From Desulfobacteraceae bacterium Eth-SRB1 (GTDB taxonomy: Bacteria; Desulfobacterota; Desulfobacteria; Desulfobacterales; ETH-SRB1), in the NCBI GenBank assembly GCA_004193555.1, contig RPGP01000001.1:62001-126000 (forward strand): 64,000 nt of DNA, read 5' to 3'. Shown here piece by piece: positions 53,576 to 64,000 of the stretch. Made by a program: the position numbers and the translations under genes. The notes under the pieces are model-generated. The model had not been told where the DNA came from, ran no database searches, and saw only the letters and a program-made list of their open reading frames with translations. Position 1 is the first letter of the stretch. Each line of letters begins with the position of its first letter.

Positions 53576-53670
53576 TCCACAATTCTTTTCGATTATCTAT
53601 AAGTCGGGCGATTTTAGTAGCCCGGTATAAATAAGTTATACGGATTGCGCGGTAAGGCGTACATAATGAG

Positions 53671-53952
53671 TTATTTTTTTAATTTAGACTTTCTGTCTCC
53701 TGCATGCCCATAAAAAGTCCGCGTTGGTGAGAATTCACCCAGCTTGTGGCCTACCATATTCTCTGTAATAAAAACCGGAATAAATTTTCTCCCATTATGA
53801 ACAGCCAGCGTAACACCTACCATCTCAGGAATAATTGTCGATCGTCTTGACCATGTTTTAATTACCCTGCTATTGCGGGTTTCCTGGGCATATTCCATTT
53901 TCTTTAATAATTTCGGCTCAACATATGGACCTTTTTTTAACGACCGTGGCAT
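53671..53952 (-). CDS. rpsS: 30S ribosomal protein S19
   Basis: 93 aa: [20 protein letters not shown] and [25 protein letters not shown]. It is in the 30S head, next to S13. Confidence 0.98.
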   Translation of the reverse strand: MPRSLKKGPYVEPKLLKKMEYAQETRNSRVIKTWSRRSTIIPEMVGVTLAVHNGRKFIPVFITENMVGHKLGEFSPTRTFYGHAGDRKSKLKK

Positions 53953-53976
53953 AACTTCTCCTGATATGGTATCTCT

Positions 53977-54804
53977 TTATCTCTTTGACCGTTTCTTAAC
54001 TATATACCAGTTACTTTTCCTTGTTTTACGAGTCTTATAGCCTTTTGCAGGGATGCCCCAGGGGCTGCATGGATGCCGTCCTCCTGAAGATCTTCCCTCG
54101 CCGCCTCCCATTGGATGGTCAACCGGATTCATCGCAACACCTCTCACCCTTGGACGCCTGCCAAGCCAGCGTTTGCGGCCGGCTTTACCCAAAACAATAT
54201 TCTCATGAGCCACATTGCCTAATCGTCCTATGGTGGCTTTGCATTTTAACAGAACCATTCTTACTTCGCCGGAGGGAAGTTTAATCTGTGCATACCTATC
54301 CTCTTTTGCCATTAACTGGGCAAAATTACCGGCGCTCCTGACAATCTGACCGCCCTTTCCTAAACGCAGCTCAATGTTATGAATATGTGTGCCAAGCGGT
54401 ATATTGCTTAAAGGAAGCGTGTTGCCAGGCTTAATATCCGCTTCAGGACCCGACATAATGGTGTCGCCAACTACAAGTTCAAGCGGCGCCAGAACATACC
54501 GTTTTTCCCCGTCAGAATAATTTAGAAGGGCTATCCTGGCGCTACGGTTTGGATCATACTCAATCGATGCTACCTTTGCAGGAATTCCGATTTTGTCACG
54601 TTTAAAATCAATAATCCTGTAATGCCGTTTGTGACCTCCGCCACGATGTCTGCAGGTAATACGGCCGTTTGCATTACGTCCGCCTTTCTTTTTGATAACC
54701 TTAAGCAGACTTTTTTCAGGCTCTATCCTGGTAATCTCCTCAAATGTGGAATATATTTGAGCTCGCCGGCCAGGAGATGTTGGTTTCACTTTTCTGACAG
54801 CCAT
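53977..54804 (-). CDS. rplB: 50S ribosomal protein L2
   Basis: 275 aa; OB and SH3 domains, [21 protein letters not shown], and the C-terminal peptidyl-transferase-proximal loop [25 protein letters not shown] with its conserved His residues. Confidence 0.98.
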   Translation of the reverse strand: MAVRKVKPTSPGRRAQIYSTFEEITRIEPEKSLLKVIKKKGGRNANGRITCRHRGGGHKRHYRIIDFKRDKIGIPAKVASIEYDPNRSARIALLNYSDGEKRYVLAPLELVVGDTIMSGPEADIKPGNTLPLSNIPLGTHIHNIELRLGKGGQIVRSAGNFAQLMAKEDRYAQIKLPSGEVRMVLLKCKATIGRLGNVAHENIVLGKAGRKRWLGRRPRVRGVAMNPVDHPMGGGEGRSSGGRHPCSPWGIPAKGYKTRKTRKSNWYIVKKRSKR

Positions 54805-55092
54805 TTATACTCCTTCAAAAAATTCAATGCGTTCACCAGGCATCAATTTCACAATAGCCTTCTTCCAATCCTTGCGTTTTCCCGTAATCCGGCCTCGTTG
54901 TTTTGTTTTACCCTTGACCTGCATTGTTCGAACGCTATCCACCCTGACATTAAAAATGTTCTCTATAGCTTTTTTAATCTCAATTCTGTTTGCCCTGCGG
55001 CCCACCTCGAATGATACCTTGCCCATAGTCTCTTTTTGAATATTAGTTTTCTCGGTATCCAGAGGACGTTTAATAATTTTATGCTGAATCAT
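54805..55092 (-). CDS. rplW: 50S ribosomal protein L23
   Basis: 95 aa: [42 protein letters not shown]. It docks the trigger factor and SRP at the exit tunnel. It overlaps rplD by four bases. Confidence 0.97.
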   Translation of the reverse strand: MIQHKIIKRPLDTEKTNIQKETMGKVSFEVGRRANRIEIKKAIENIFNVRVDSVRTMQVKGKTKQRGRITGKRKDWKKAIVKLMPGERIEFFEGV

Positions 55093-55712
55093 GCCAGCAG
55101 CCTCCTTTCAATACCCTTTATTGAAGACTCAAGCAGGATCAAATTCTTATATTTCAGAATATCATATACGTTCAACCCCTCAACCTTCTGCACTTTGATA
55201 CACGGAACATTCCTTGATGAAAGTTCCAGGTTCTCGTTTTTCTGATCAGATATAATCAGCGCATTTTTCACATTTAAGGCATTAATAACTTCAATGAATT
55301 GTTTGGTCTTAATCGTCTCAAGTTCAAACCGATCAAGCACAATAATGGTATTTTTCTGGAGTTTGCTGCTTAATGCCATTTTAAGGGCCAGCTTTCTTAC
55401 CTTTTTCGGGACCTTATAAGAATATGATCTGTTTGCCGGTCCAAAAACAACTCCACCGCCTCTAAGCAAAGGCGATTTTATATCGCCACGACGTGCCCGG
55501 CCGGTCCCTTTCTGACGAAAAAGCTTTCTTCGACTGCCCCTGATATCACTGCGATTTTTTACAGATGCGGAACCTGAACGCCTGCCCGCCAGTTGCATGG
55601 TTGCAACTTCATGCAAAACACTCACTTTCGGGGACACATTAAATATGACATCCGAAAGATCGATCTGTGAAACTTTTTCTCCCTTAATGTTTTGAACATC
55701 AACAACAGCCAT
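55089..55712 (-). CDS. rplD: 50S ribosomal protein L4
   Basis: 207 aa with the extended tunnel loop ([35 protein letters not shown]). In E. coli L4 represses the S10 operon. An upstream hairpin at 55758-55806 lies between this gene and rplC. Confidence 0.98.
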   Translation of the reverse strand: MAVVDVQNIKGEKVSQIDLSDVIFNVSPKVSVLHEVATMQLAGRRSGSASVKNRSDIRGSRRKLFRQKGTGRARRGDIKSPLLRGGGVVFGPANRSYSYKVPKKVRKLALKMALSSKLQKNTIIVLDRFELETIKTKQFIEVINALNVKNALIISDQKNENLELSSRNVPCIKVQKVEGLNVYDILKYKNLILLESSIKGIERRLLA

Positions 55713-55757
55713 TATTTTCCCCGTTTATGATACGAAATCTTTATAAAAAATATTCTT

Positions 55758-55806
55758 ACCACAGAATTCACAAAGATTTTCTATAAATCTGTGTGAATTC
55801 TGTGGT
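55758..55806. repeat. Long hairpin between rplC and rplD
   Basis: ACCACAGAATTCACA pairs perfectly with TGTGAATTCTGTGGT (15 bp). After one mismatch a further 6-bp stem AGATTT/AAATCT encloses a five-base loop. It falls in a 101-base spacer within a normally compact operon. There is no U tract, so it may be an mRNA processing or regulatory structure, or an intergenic repeat. Confidence 0.7.
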
Positions 55807-55813
55807 GAAAATA

Positions 55814-56443
55814 TTACAAGTTTTTTTGTTTTTTTACTTCGATCAATCCTGACCTGAAACCCGGCACAGCCCCCTTTAACATAATAAGATCTTCTTCAGA
55901 CCTTATGTCAACGATCTCCAGATTTTTAACTGTCTTTTGTTCATTCCCGTAGTGACCCGGCATTTTCTTCCCCTTAATAACCTTTGCAGGCCATGCGCTG
56001 CAACCGATTGAGCCTGGAATTCTGTGGCTGTGACTGCCATGAGTTTTCTTGCCGCCATGAAATCCATGCCTCTTAATTACACCTGCGAAACCCCGTCCTT
56101 TGGTTATGCCGGTAACATTAACCCGTTCACCGACCTTAAACATTTCCAGATTTACCGTCTGACCAAGATCGTATTCGCCGGGATTATCCACTGGAATTTC
56201 CCTCAGCAATGCAAAACAGGCCCCTCCGCTCTTTTTTAGATGGCCTTGAACCGGCTTGTTTATACGAGATTTTCTTCTCTCACCAAAACCCATCTGAAGT
56301 GCATTGTATCCATCACTGGAAACCGTCTTTATCTGAGTGATAACACCCGGACCAACCTTCACTATTGTCACCGGTATGTATTTGCCTTCAGGAGAAAAAA
56401 TGCTTATCATCCCCAATTTTGTCCCTATCAATCCTCTACACAT
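55814..56443 (-). CDS. rplC: 50S ribosomal protein L3
   Basis: 209 aa: CRGLIGTKLGMISIFSPEGKYIPVTIVKVGP, the finger loop KRHGFHGGKKTHGSHSHRIPGSIGCSAWPAKVIKGKKMPGHYGN. It is a primary 23S rRNA binder near the catalytic centre. Confidence 0.98.
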   Translation of the reverse strand: MCRGLIGTKLGMISIFSPEGKYIPVTIVKVGPGVITQIKTVSSDGYNALQMGFGERRKSRINKPVQGHLKKSGGACFALLREIPVDNPGEYDLGQTVNLEMFKVGERVNVTGITKGRGFAGVIKRHGFHGGKKTHGSHSHRIPGSIGCSAWPAKVIKGKKMPGHYGNEQKTVKNLEIVDIRSEEDLIMLKGAVPGFRSGLIEVKKQKNL

Positions 56444-56483
56444 AACTTTTGCACTTCCCTGTGGGCATCCTAAGTGTTAGTCG

Positions 56484-56523
56484 AATTGGTCGAGTTGTTA
56501 GGTTGTTAACCACTCGACCAATT
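56484..56523. repeat. TCGAG-family hairpin between rpsJ and rplC
   Basis: AATTGGTCGAGT (56484-56495) and ACTCGACCAATT (56512-56523) form a perfect 12-bp stem with a 16-base loop. The core is identical to the stem at 2191-2229. The right arm overlaps the rpsJ stop codon. Confidence 0.8.
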
Positions 56524-56834
56524 TAAAGTTTTATCTCCACATCAACTCCTGGAGAAAGATCCAGTTTCATCAAAGCATCAACCGTTTGCTGGGTTGGCTC
56601 CAGAATGTCTACAAGCCGTTTGTGTGTTCTAATTTCAAACTGTTCCCTTGACTTCTTATCAACATGAGGAGATCGAAGAACACAATATTTATTTATCCTT
56701 GTTGGAAGCGGTATGGGCCCAATCACCTTTGCTCCTGTCTTGTTGACCGTATCAACAATATCTAACGCCGACTGATCCAGAAGCTTATGATCATATGCCT
56801 TTAGCCTAATCCTGATTTTTGTGTTCATTATCAT
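56523..56834 (-). CDS. rpsJ: 30S ribosomal protein S10
   Basis: 103 aa ([42 protein letters not shown]). It also serves NusA/NusB antitermination. Start is one of two nearby ATGs (MIMNTK). It follows tuf after 18 bases. Confidence 0.98.
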   Translation of the reverse strand: MIMNTKIRIRLKAYDHKLLDQSALDIVDTVNKTGAKVIGPIPLPTRINKYCVLRSPHVDKKSREQFEIRTHKRLVDILEPTQQTVDALMKLDLSPGVDVEIKL

Positions 56835-56852
56835 TGTTTTAATCTTTCCAAC

Positions 56853-58046
56853 CTACTCAATTATTTCACTTACCACGCCGGCGCCGACTGTCCGACCGCC
56901 TTCCCTTATCGCAAACCTTAATTCCTTCTCCATCGCTATCGGAGTTATTAACTCCGCATCAATGGTTACATTGTCTCCGGGCATTATCATCTCAATACCC
57001 TCAGGCAACGTCAATACACCCGTAACATCTGTCGTCCTGAAATAAAACTGAGGACGGTAACCGTTGAAAAACGGCGTGTGCCGGCCTCCCTCTTCCTTGC
57101 TTAATATATATACCTCGGCCTTGAACTTCGTATATGGCTTAATAGAACCGGGAACCGCTACTACCTGACCACGCTCAACTTCCTCGCGCTTCGTGCCTCG
57201 CAATAAAACCCCTATGTTGTCTCCGGCTCGACCTTCATCAAGCAGCTTCCTGAACATCTCAACTCCTGTGCATACCGTCTTCGCCGTCGGGCGTATCCCT
57301 ATCAGCTCTACTTCATCACCTACATGCACTACTCCACGATCAACACGTCCGGTTACTACTGTGCCGCGACCCGATATGCTGAATACATCCTCTATCGGCA
57401 TTAAAAACGGCTTGTCTATATCTCGCTTCGGCTCAGGTATAAATGAGTCTATCGCGTCCATTAATTCAAATATGCACTTTGCTTCTTCACTGTCAGGATC
57501 ATCGCTCTCAAGCGCCTTTAAAGCGCTGCCACGAATTATCGGTGTGTCATCCCCGGGAAATTCATATTTGTCTAAAAGCTCCCGAAGTTCTAACTCGACC
57601 AGCTCTATTAATTCCTCATCATCTACCATGTCTGTCTTGTTTAAAAATACCACTATCTGGGGAACTCCTACCTGGCGAGCTAATAATATATGCTCCCGCG
57701 TCTGGGGCATAGGTCCGTCATCTGCGCCTACTACCAATATGGCTCCATCCATCTGCGCCGCGCCGGTAATCATGTTCTTTATATAATCCGCATGGCCGGG
57801 ACAGTCAACATGCGCATAATGACGATTAGCCGTCTCATACTCAACATGCGCCGTCGCTATCGTTATCCCTCGCTCTTTCTCTTCGGGCGCCTTGTCTATC
57901 TCATCAAACGGAACAAAATCCGCCATCCCCTTTAAACCCATATGCTTCGTTATTGCCGCTGTTAACGTGGTCTTACCATGATCTATATGCCCAATCGTCC
58001 CTACATTTACATGCGGCTTGGTCCGCTCAAATTTCTCCTTTGCCAT
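56853..58046 (-). CDS. tuf: Elongation factor Tu
   Basis: 397-aa GTPase: G1 GHIDHGKT, switch [15 protein letters not shown]3 DCPGHADY, G4 NKTD, G5 GSALKAL, then domains 2 and 3. It delivers aminoacyl-tRNA to the ribosome. It sits directly after rpsG with no fusA in between, and 18 bases before rpsJ, so the str and S10 clusters are joined. Start ATG after gggagggcagcaac. Confidence 0.98.
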   Translation of the reverse strand: MAKEKFERTKPHVNVGTIGHIDHGKTTLTAAITKHMGLKGMADFVPFDEIDKAPEEKERGITIATAHVEYETANRHYAHVDCPGHADYIKNMITGAAQMDGAILVVGADDGPMPQTREHILLARQVGVPQIVVFLNKTDMVDDEELIELVELELRELLDKYEFPGDDTPIIRGSALKALESDDPDSEEAKCIFELMDAIDSFIPEPKRDIDKPFLMPIEDVFSISGRGTVVTGRVDRGVVHVGDEVELIGIRPTAKTVCTGVEMFRKLLDEGRAGDNIGVLLRGTKREEVERGQVVAVPGSIKPYTKFKAEVYILSKEEGGRHTPFFNGYRPQFYFRTTDVTGVLTLPEGIEMIMPGDNVTIDAELITPIAMEKELRFAIREGGRTVGAGVVSEIIE

Positions 58047-58138
58047 GTTGCTGCCCTCCCAAATTTAGAACAACCCTCAAAAATATATTTACGATTAAAC
58101 TCTGCATAATGCATGCATGATATACTATAAATTCAATA

Positions 58139-58609
58139 TTACCATCGGTAATGAGCAAATGCTTTATTTGCATCAGCCATTTTATGCGTATCTTCCCTTT
58201 TCTTAACAGAAGCGCCTCTTCTGTTGGCCGCGTCTAAAAACTCGCTGGCCAGCTTGCTGGCCATACTCTTTTCCGGTCTTTTACGCGCATAGCCTATAAT
58301 CCATCTTATCCCTAAAGCTGTTCGACGGGATGGACGAACTTCGGTTGGAACCTGATAGGTTGAACCGCCAACACGCCGGGATTTCACTTCGATAAGAGGC
58401 TTAACATTATCAACAGCCTTTTCAAAAATCTTGAGCGGATCTTCATTTGTCTTTTTTTCAATAATATCAAATGAATCGTAAAGTATCGACTCCGCCAGAC
58501 TCTTTTTGCCGTCACGCATTATAGATTTTATAAATCTTGACACCAGCACACTGTTATACTGTGAATCAGGTATAATTACGCGCTTAGGAACTTCTTTTCT
58601 TCTTGGCAT
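58139..58609 (-). CDS. rpsG: 30S ribosomal protein S7
   Basis: 156 aa: [65 protein letters not shown] and [20 protein letters not shown]. It nucleates the 30S head. Confidence 0.98.
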   Translation of the reverse strand: MPRRKEVPKRVIIPDSQYNSVLVSRFIKSIMRDGKKSLAESILYDSFDIIEKKTNEDPLKIFEKAVDNVKPLIEVKSRRVGGSTYQVPTEVRPSRRTALGIRWIIGYARKRPEKSMASKLASEFLDAANRRGASVKKREDTHKMADANKAFAHYRW

Positions 58610-58619
58610 TTGTTACACC

Positions 58620-58702
58620 ATAAATCGTTATATATTCAGACTTCGTTAAAATATATTTTCGTAAATGAATCGGACATTTTGTCGGTCTGGGTTTTAAGGT
58701 TC
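58620..58702. repeat. Dispersed repeat between rpsL and rpsG
   Basis: TTAAAATATATTTTCGTAAATGAATCGGACATTTTGTCGGTCTGGGTTTTAAGGTT-type sequence resembles about 31370-31455 (CACTTTGTCGATCTGGGTTTTAAGGTT with shared CAAATGAAT). No inverted ends are clear. It is a second, lower-copy intergenic repeat family inside ribosomal operons. Confidence 0.5.
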
Positions 58703-58717
58703 ACAGTTATAAGATCT

Positions 58718-59089
58718 CTATTTGGGTTTCTTTGCACCATATTTAGATCTTCCCTGTTTTCGATCCTCAACACCAAGTGTATCAAGTATACCCCTGACAA
58801 CATGGTACCTGACGCCCGGCAGATCCTTAACACGTCCTCCACGAACCAGAACTACCGAATGTTCCTGAAGATTATGACCTATACCGGGGATATACGCCGT
58901 AACCTCTATACCTGTGGTCAACCTGACTCTTGCTACCTTCCGTAAAGCAGAATTGGGTTTTTTGGGAGTTGAAGTGTAGACACGTACACACACACCCCGT
59001 TTTTGCGGTCCCCCTTTTAGGGCTGGCGTATTTGTCTTTTTCTTTATCCGTTTTCTGCCCTTTCTTATTAACTGATTAATTGTAGGCAT
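58718..59089 (-). CDS. rpsL: 30S ribosomal protein S12
   Basis: 123 aa. The accuracy loops [18 protein letters not shown] and [17 protein letters not shown] are wild type by inspection (Lys in TPKKPNS and RVKDLPG present). It is the first gene of the str operon here. Confidence 0.98.
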   Translation of the reverse strand: MPTINQLIRKGRKRIKKKTNTPALKGGPQKRGVCVRVYTSTPKKPNSALRKVARVRLTTGIEVTAYIPGIGHNLQEHSVVLVRGGRVKDLPGVRYHVVRGILDTLGVEDRKQGRSKYGAKKPK

Positions 59090-59195
59090 ACTCTCCTCAT
59101 AATACAGAGCCTTTTAAAAAGCCGGTTTATCAGAGACACTAATTTATACTATAATAATAAAAATGAAAAATTCGATGGATTTGACAAAAGATAAT

Positions 59196-59224
59196 TATCT
59201 ATCTATAAAACCTTTCCTTGTCAA
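59196..59224 (-). promoter_or_regulatory. Sigma-70-type promoter of the str/S10 cluster
   Basis: Minus-strand TTGACA (59219-59224) and TAGATA (59196-59201) are separated by exactly 17 bases, about 105 bases before the rpsL start and 30 bases after the rpoC stop. No terminator was seen between rpoC and this site, so read-through from rpoBC is also likely. Confidence 0.5.
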
Positions 59225-59254
59225 GCTATTTATAAAAAATATCGATCTAAATTT

Positions 59255-62200
59255 TTATCCCTGATCAACCGCTATATCATTATATAAAGGAAGGCCTGTT
59301 CCGGCAGGAATTATTCTACCCATTATAACGTTTTCCTTTAAGCCGTGCAAATAATCTTCAGCTCCGGAGATGCTCGCATCTGTAAGAACTTTTGTTGTCT
59401 CCTGAAATGAAGCTGCGGAAATAAAACTGTCTGTACTCAGCGATGCCTTTGTAATGCCTAATATAAGCGGCTCGGCTACAGCCGGCTGTCCACCTTTGTC
59501 GATCACTGCCTTGTTAGCATCTGCAAATCTGATTCTATCAACCTGCTCTTCAGCAATAAAATCGGTATCTCCAACATCAATAACCTTAACACGCCTCATC
59601 ATCTGTCGAACAATTACCTCAATATGCTTGTCGTTTATACGCACGCCCTGCAAACGATAAACTTCCTGCACCTCATCAACAAGATACCTCGCTAATGCGA
59701 TTTCGCCCTTGATATTTAAAATGTCCTGGGGAACAGCAGCGCCGCCTATTAAAGGTTCACCTGCCCTGATATAATCACCCTCATAAACATTTATATGCTT
59801 TCCACGTTGAATCAAATATTCCTTCTTATCTCCAACATCCACCGGAGTAATCGTAACCTTCTGTTTTTCCCTTTTCGAACTTTTTGATATTGAAACGTAA
59901 CCATCGATTTCACTCAACACAGCGATCTCTTTAGGTTTACGCACTTCAAAAAGCTCGGCTACCCTTGGAAGACCGCCTGTAATATCCTTGGTTTTAGTTG
60001 TCGCTCGCGGAAGTTTCGCAAGGACAGTGCCGGCCTTGACCTCATCTCCTTCTTCAACCAGAAGGATTGCATTCACAGGCAGCAAATAACGGGCAACCCC
60101 TTTTGATGTGGAAAGTCCTGCCGTTTTTCCGCTTTTATCTTTAATAGAAACCCTTGGTATTTCCTCAACGATTTTTGACTCTATAATCGTACGGCTTGAT
60201 TTTCCTGTAACAGGATCCACTTTTTCCTGCATTGTCTTACCTAGTATAATGTCGCCAAATTTAACAGTTCCGGTGACCTCTGTAATAATAGGCGTCGCAA
60301 ATGGATCCCACTTTGCAAGTAAATCACCTGCTTTTACATCCTGCCCGTCTTCCACAACGAGATGCGTCCCAAAAATAACAGGAAACCGCTCCCGTTCTCG
60401 CCCGGTCTTGCTGATAATTGCGAATTCTCCACCGCGGCGGTTCATCACTATAAATTCATTTTCATCATTCTTCTCAACATTAAGGTCAATCAGTTTAATC
60501 TTACCGCCTATACGTGCCCTGATATCGGCCTGCTCAACTCTACGGCTGGCCGTTCCGCCAATGTGGAACGTACGCATTGTCAACTGGGTCCCTGGTTCGC
60601 CGATCGATTGTGCAGACAGTATTCCGACCGCCTGACCGATTTCAATCATTTTTCCATGCGCAAGATCACGGCCATAACACTTGGCACACACACCATGTTT
60701 GGTTTTACATGTCAGGACTGATCGAATTTTCACGCTTGCCAGACTCGCATCTTCAATCTTTTTTGCCAATTCTTCATCAAACTCTTCTCCTGCCTTTATA
60801 AGAACTTCACCTGTAAATGGATCATAAACATCTTCCACTGCGATACGGCCTAAGATACGTTCACCAAGACGCTGGATGATCTCTCCCCCCTCAACCAACG
60901 ACTCAACTTCAACTCCCATCATCGTGCCACAATCATCTTCCATAACAATACAGTCCTGGGCAACATCTGCAAGCCGCCTTGTAAGATATCCTGAATTTGC
61001 AGTCTTTAAAGCGGTATCAGCAAGCCCTTTCCTGGCGCCATGGGTTGAAATAAAGTATTGAAGCACGGAAAGCCCCTCCCTGAAATTTGCAGTAATGGGG
61101 GTTTCGATTATTTCGCCTGATGGTTTTGCCATAAGTCCGCGCATACCTGCCAATTGTCGCATCTGGTCCTTGCTGCCCCTGGCGCCTGAATCCGCCATCA
61201 TGTAAATGGGATTAAAGCTTTCAGTTACGACAGGTTTTTCCTTCTTATCCGGAACAGACGTGCCTTTAATGCTTGTAACGCCGGCCAATTTCATGGAGTT
61301 CATCATCTCGTTTGCCACATCATCCGTTGCTTTTGCCCATATATCCACAACTTTATTATATTTTTCGCCCTGAGTGATTAATCCTTCAATATATTGTCTG
61401 CCGATTTCCGAAACCTGATTTTCCGCCCCTTTAATGATATCCCCTTTTGCAGAAGGAATTATCATATCGCCAATCGAAATGGAAAGCCCGCTTACAGTTG
61501 AATATCTATAACCAAGATCTTTTAACCTGTCGGAAAGAATGACGGTAGCCTTTGCCCCTCTATTCCTGAAAACATAATCCACCAGGTCGCGAAGGGTCTT
61601 CTTGTCCATGACTTTATTTACTGTTTGAAAGGGTATCTCAGGCCGCCTGTTAATTACTTCAAAAATATGATAGTTGTTTTCAGCAAAAACTGTTTCGCTG
61701 ACCTCCCCGTCTTCAAGAGAAAAAACCGCGTCTACATCAGCTTCTTTTGCGTTAAGTATTCTTTTAAACTCTTCTTTTGTAAGAAAGCCGAGAAGTCCGT
61801 CATTTTTTTTGTCATGGCTCTGTGAGTGTTTTTGTACCATATCAACAAAAGAGGCTCCATCCTTTATTTTATCAAGAACCTCCTTAATCTCTTCTTCAGA
61901 CAAAACCATTATATGACGCATTGAGATTACGTTATTCAGTGGCATGATTTCCCACAGGAGAATTCGTCCCACGGTAGTATCCATCAATTTCCCATTAATA
62001 CGAACAGTAATCCTGGCATGGATATCAATAGCTTTTGAATCATACGCAGATCTCACGTCATCAGGGCTGGCAAACATTTTACCTTCCCCTCTGGAACCAT
62101 AAACCTCTCTTGTCATATAATATATGCCAAGAACAATATCCTGGCTGGGAACAATAATAGGGGCCCCGTTAGCTGGGGAAAGAATGTTATTGCTGGAAAG

Positions 62201-63655
62201 CATCAATACTCGCGCCTCTATCTGGGCTTCTGCAGAAAGCGGAACATGAACGGCCATCTGATCGCCGTCAAAGTCAGCATTAAATGCTGTACAGACAAGC
62301 GGATGAAGCTGCAGAGCTTTTCCTTCAATCAGAATAGGCTCAAATGCCTGGATGCCTAACCTGTGAAGCGTTGGAGCACGGTTAAGCATAACCGGATATT
62401 CCTTTACCACTTCATCCAGTGTATCCCAGACTTCAGGAGTCTCCCGCTCTACCATCTTCTTTGCGCTTTTAACAGTGGAAACAAGTCCTTTATGCTCAAG
62501 ACGGTAATAAACAAAAGGCTTGAAAAGTTCGAGCGCCATTTTTTTCGGCAAACCACACTGGTGAAGCCTGAGATTTGGTCCAACTGTAATAACGGTTCTA
62601 CCTGAATAATCAACTCTCTTGCCAAGCAGATTCTGGCGAAAACGGCCCTGCTTCCCTTTTAATGTGTCACTTAAAGACTTTAATGGTCTTTTGTTAGTTC
62701 CGGTGATAACTCTGCCATGGCGTCCGTTATCAAAAAGAACATCTACAGACTCCTGAAGCATCCTCTTTTCGTTACGAATTATAATGCCCGGGGCCTTCAG
62801 GTCTATAAGACGTTTTAACCGATTATTACGATTTATCACTCTGCGATAAAGGTCGTTGAGGTCAGATGTGGCGAATCTTCCACCTTCAAGAGGAACCAGG
62901 GGACGTAAATCAGGAGGCAGAACAGGAATAACATCCATAATCATCCAGACCGGATTTAAGCCGGACCGCCTGAATGCATCGACCACCTTGAGCCGTTTGG
63001 CAAATTTTTGACGTTTTGCCACCGAACCCGTATTTTTAATATCTTCCCTCAGTTGTTTGTATTCTTTGTCAAGATCAATTTTACTTAAAAGCTCCTTTAT
63101 AGCCTCGGCGCCTATTCCAACTTCAAATTTCGTCCTGCCATAGGTCTCAAGCGCTTCATGATAGTTATCCTCTGATAAAAGCTGTCCTCGGCTTAAACTT
63201 GTATCCTTTGGATCAATTACAATATAGTTATCAAAATAGAGTACCTTCTCAACTTTTTTAAGTGTGAGATCAAGGAGGTTGCCTATTTTGCTCGGAAGAC
63301 TTTTTAAGAACCATATATGCGCACAGGGTGAAGCCAGTTTTATATGCGCCATACGCTCTCTTCGGACCTTGGATTGAATGACCTCCACACCGCATTTTTC
63401 ACATATAACTCCCCTGTGCTTCATGCGTTTGTATTTGCCGCAATTACATTCATAATCCTTAGTAGGGCCGAAAATCTTGGCACAAAAAAGACCGTCACGT
63501 TCCGGTTTAAATGTCCTATAATTTACTGTTTCCGGTTTTTTTATCTCACCGTGTGACCACTTTAAAATCTGCTCCGGCGATGCCAGCGCAATCCGAATAC
63601 CGAAATAATTTTTTGGATCAACAGGCTTTGCAAAAAAATCATAAAGACTTTCCAA
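59255..63655 (-). CDS. rpoC: RNA polymerase beta' subunit with parvulin-like insertion
   Basis: The protein has 1466 aa. All catalytic parts are present: N-terminal zinc finger ([20 protein letters not shown]), active-site NADFDGD (about 458-464), the bridge helix and trigger-loop region ([29 protein letters not shown]) and the second zinc site ([16 protein letters not shown]). After [13 protein letters not shown] an extra ~95 residues (about 577-671) interrupt the conserved PFQTVNKVM segment. They read as a parvulin-type isomerase (MRHIMV...KDGASFVDM...LLGFLT...GEVSETVF...[12 protein letters not shown]). Without it the length is about 1371 aa, the usual size. Start is TTG after aaggagaagcca. 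Confidence 0.97.
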   Translation of the reverse strand: MESLYDFFAKPVDPKNYFGIRIALASPEQILKWSHGEIKKPETVNYRTFKPERDGLFCAKIFGPTKDYECNCGKYKRMKHRGVICEKCGVEVIQSKVRRERMAHIKLASPCAHIWFLKSLPSKIGNLLDLTLKKVEKVLYFDNYIVIDPKDTSLSRGQLLSEDNYHEALETYGRTKFEVGIGAEAIKELLSKIDLDKEYKQLREDIKNTGSVAKRQKFAKRLKVVDAFRRSGLNPVWMIMDVIPVLPPDLRPLVPLEGGRFATSDLNDLYRRVINRNNRLKRLIDLKAPGIIIRNEKRMLQESVDVLFDNGRHGRVITGTNKRPLKSLSDTLKGKQGRFRQNLLGKRVDYSGRTVITVGPNLRLHQCGLPKKMALELFKPFVYYRLEHKGLVSTVKSAKKMVERETPEVWDTLDEVVKEYPVMLNRAPTLHRLGIQAFEPILIEGKALQLHPLVCTAFNADFDGDQMAVHVPLSAEAQIEARVLMLSSNNILSPANGAPIIVPSQDIVLGIYYMTREVYGSRGEGKMFASPDDVRSAYDSKAIDIHARITVRINGKLMDTTVGRILLWEIMPLNNVISMRHIMVLSEEEIKEVLDKIKDGASFVDMVQKHSQSHDKKNDGLLGFLTKEEFKRILNAKEADVDAVFSLEDGEVSETVFAENNYHIFEVINRRPEIPFQTVNKVMDKKTLRDLVDYVFRNRGAKATVILSDRLKDLGYRYSTVSGLSISIGDMIIPSAKGDIIKGAENQVSEIGRQYIEGLITQGEKYNKVVDIWAKATDDVANEMMNSMKLAGVTSIKGTSVPDKKEKPVVTESFNPIYMMADSGARGSKDQMRQLAGMRGLMAKPSGEIIETPITANFREGLSVLQYFISTHGARKGLADTALKTANSGYLTRRLADVAQDCIVMEDDCGTMMGVEVESLVEGGEIIQRLGERILGRIAVEDVYDPFTGEVLIKAGEEFDEELAKKIEDASLASVKIRSVLTCKTKHGVCAKCYGRDLAHGKMIEIGQAVGILSAQSIGEPGTQLTMRTFHIGGTASRRVEQADIRARIGGKIKLIDLNVEKNDENEFIVMNRRGGEFAIISKTGRERERFPVIFGTHLVVEDGQDVKAGDLLAKWDPFATPIITEVTGTVKFGDIILGKTMQEKVDPVTGKSSRTIIESKIVEEIPRVSIKDKSGKTAGLSTSKGVARYLLPVNAILLVEEGDEVKAGTVLAKLPRATTKTKDITGGLPRVAELFEVRKPKEIAVLSEIDGYVSISKSSKREKQKVTITPVDVGDKKEYLIQRGKHINVYEGDYIRAGEPLIGGAAVPQDILNIKGEIALARYLVDEVQEVYRLQGVRINDKHIEVIVRQMMRRVKVIDVGDTDFIAEEQVDRIRFADANKAVIDKGGQPAVAEPLILGITKASLSTDSFISAASFQETTKVLTDASISGAEDYLHGLKENVIMGRIIPAGTGLPLYNDIAVDQG
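61643..61930 (-). other. Parvulin/PPIase-like domain insertion inside rpoC
   Basis: It encodes RpoC residues ~576-671. Against the PrsA/SurA parvulin pattern it shows the first strand with the catalytic His (MRHIMV), helix 1 ([23 protein letters not shown]), the (G)DLGxF-like turn as [21 protein letters not shown] and the second catalytic His in NYHIFEV. Both His are kept; the Cys/Asp position is not clear. Its boundaries match the loop MP|EIPF in other RpoC. Confidence 0.75.
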
Positions 63656-63668
63656 TGGCTTCTCCTTG

Positions 63669-64000
<332 letters not shown>

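Noticed and set aside
53582-53668. Possible RNA gene between rpsS and rplV (GTCGGGCGATTTTAGTAGCCCGG)
   Set aside because: Only a small imperfect stem; no tRNA or known riboswitch features.
59160-59190. Plus-strand TTGACA at 59181 as a promoter
   Set aside because: No gene follows on the plus strand; it would only give antisense RNA into rpoC, and no -10 at proper spacing is clear.

Overview
The window reads as one contig of a Desulfobacterota (class Desulfobacteria-like, strictly anaerobic, probably sulfate-reducing or syntrophic) chromosome. This is inferred from the Rnf cluster led by a tetraheme cytochrome, the CitMHS_2-type Na+/H+ antiporter with a His-rich amino terminus, the infC-rpmI-rplT-pheS-pheT-merR order, the AmrS/UbiA/UbiX run and the protein sequences themselves. 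No 16S gene is present, so placement is an inference.

Layout. (1) 1-4400: a histidine-kinase tail, a REC-PAS-kinase, a stand-alone receiver and two divergent tandem universal stress proteins. (2) 4.6-13.6 kb, plus strand: an Mrp/Mbh-like antiporter module (MrpE, MrpB, MrpF, MrpG, split MrpA tail, MrpC, MrpD, then NuoL-like and NuoM-like subunits), interrupted by a degenerate sigma-54-type AAA+ regulator. No hydrogenase or other redox module accompanies it. The NuoL-like subunit carries Lys where the family has its conserved TM5 Glu. (3) 13.7-23.1 kb, minus strand: RseC, RnfA-E-G-D-C, a tetraheme cytochrome c, a Usp, an NhaD/CitMHS_2 antiporter, another Usp and a detached RnfB. RnfC and RnfD both lack flavin/NADH-site motifs, so this looks like a cytochrome-coupled Rnf. 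Regions 2 and 3 together form a sodium-bioenergetics island with four Usp proteins. (4) 23.6-27.3 kb: tRNA-Leu, a TRIC-type channel, an alpha/beta hydrolase, a radical SAM protein, an FmdB zinc ribbon and MerR. (5) 27.3-32.2 kb, minus: pheT, pheS, rplT, rpmI and infC (infC with an apparent AUA start). (6) 32.6-35.7 kb: a deaminase, an HSDR_N protein and a graveyard of broken genes with IS91/tyrosine-recombinase remnants between inverted arms. (7) 35.8-40.8 kb, plus: a methyltransferase, AmrS, UbiA, UbiX, an unknown protein and an RNase Z-like hydrolase. (8) 40.9-64 kb, minus: the complete alpha, spc, S10 and str ribosomal clusters (without fusA), then rpoC and the 3' end of rpoB.

The most striking observation is an insertion of about 95 residues in RNA polymerase beta' (RpoC residues ~577-671) that reads as a parvulin-type peptidyl-prolyl isomerase domain. 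Others are a small non-autonomous transposon (MITE) family with terminal repeats GAGACCTTTGCAAAA and visible 5-6 bp target duplications, present even inside the ribosomal operons, and the cytochrome-linked Rnf lacking the RnfC glycine-rich loop.

Coordinates come from the supplied ORF track except where I moved a start using ribosome-binding sites, overlaps or family length. All family assignments are from reading the sequence; no database search was run.
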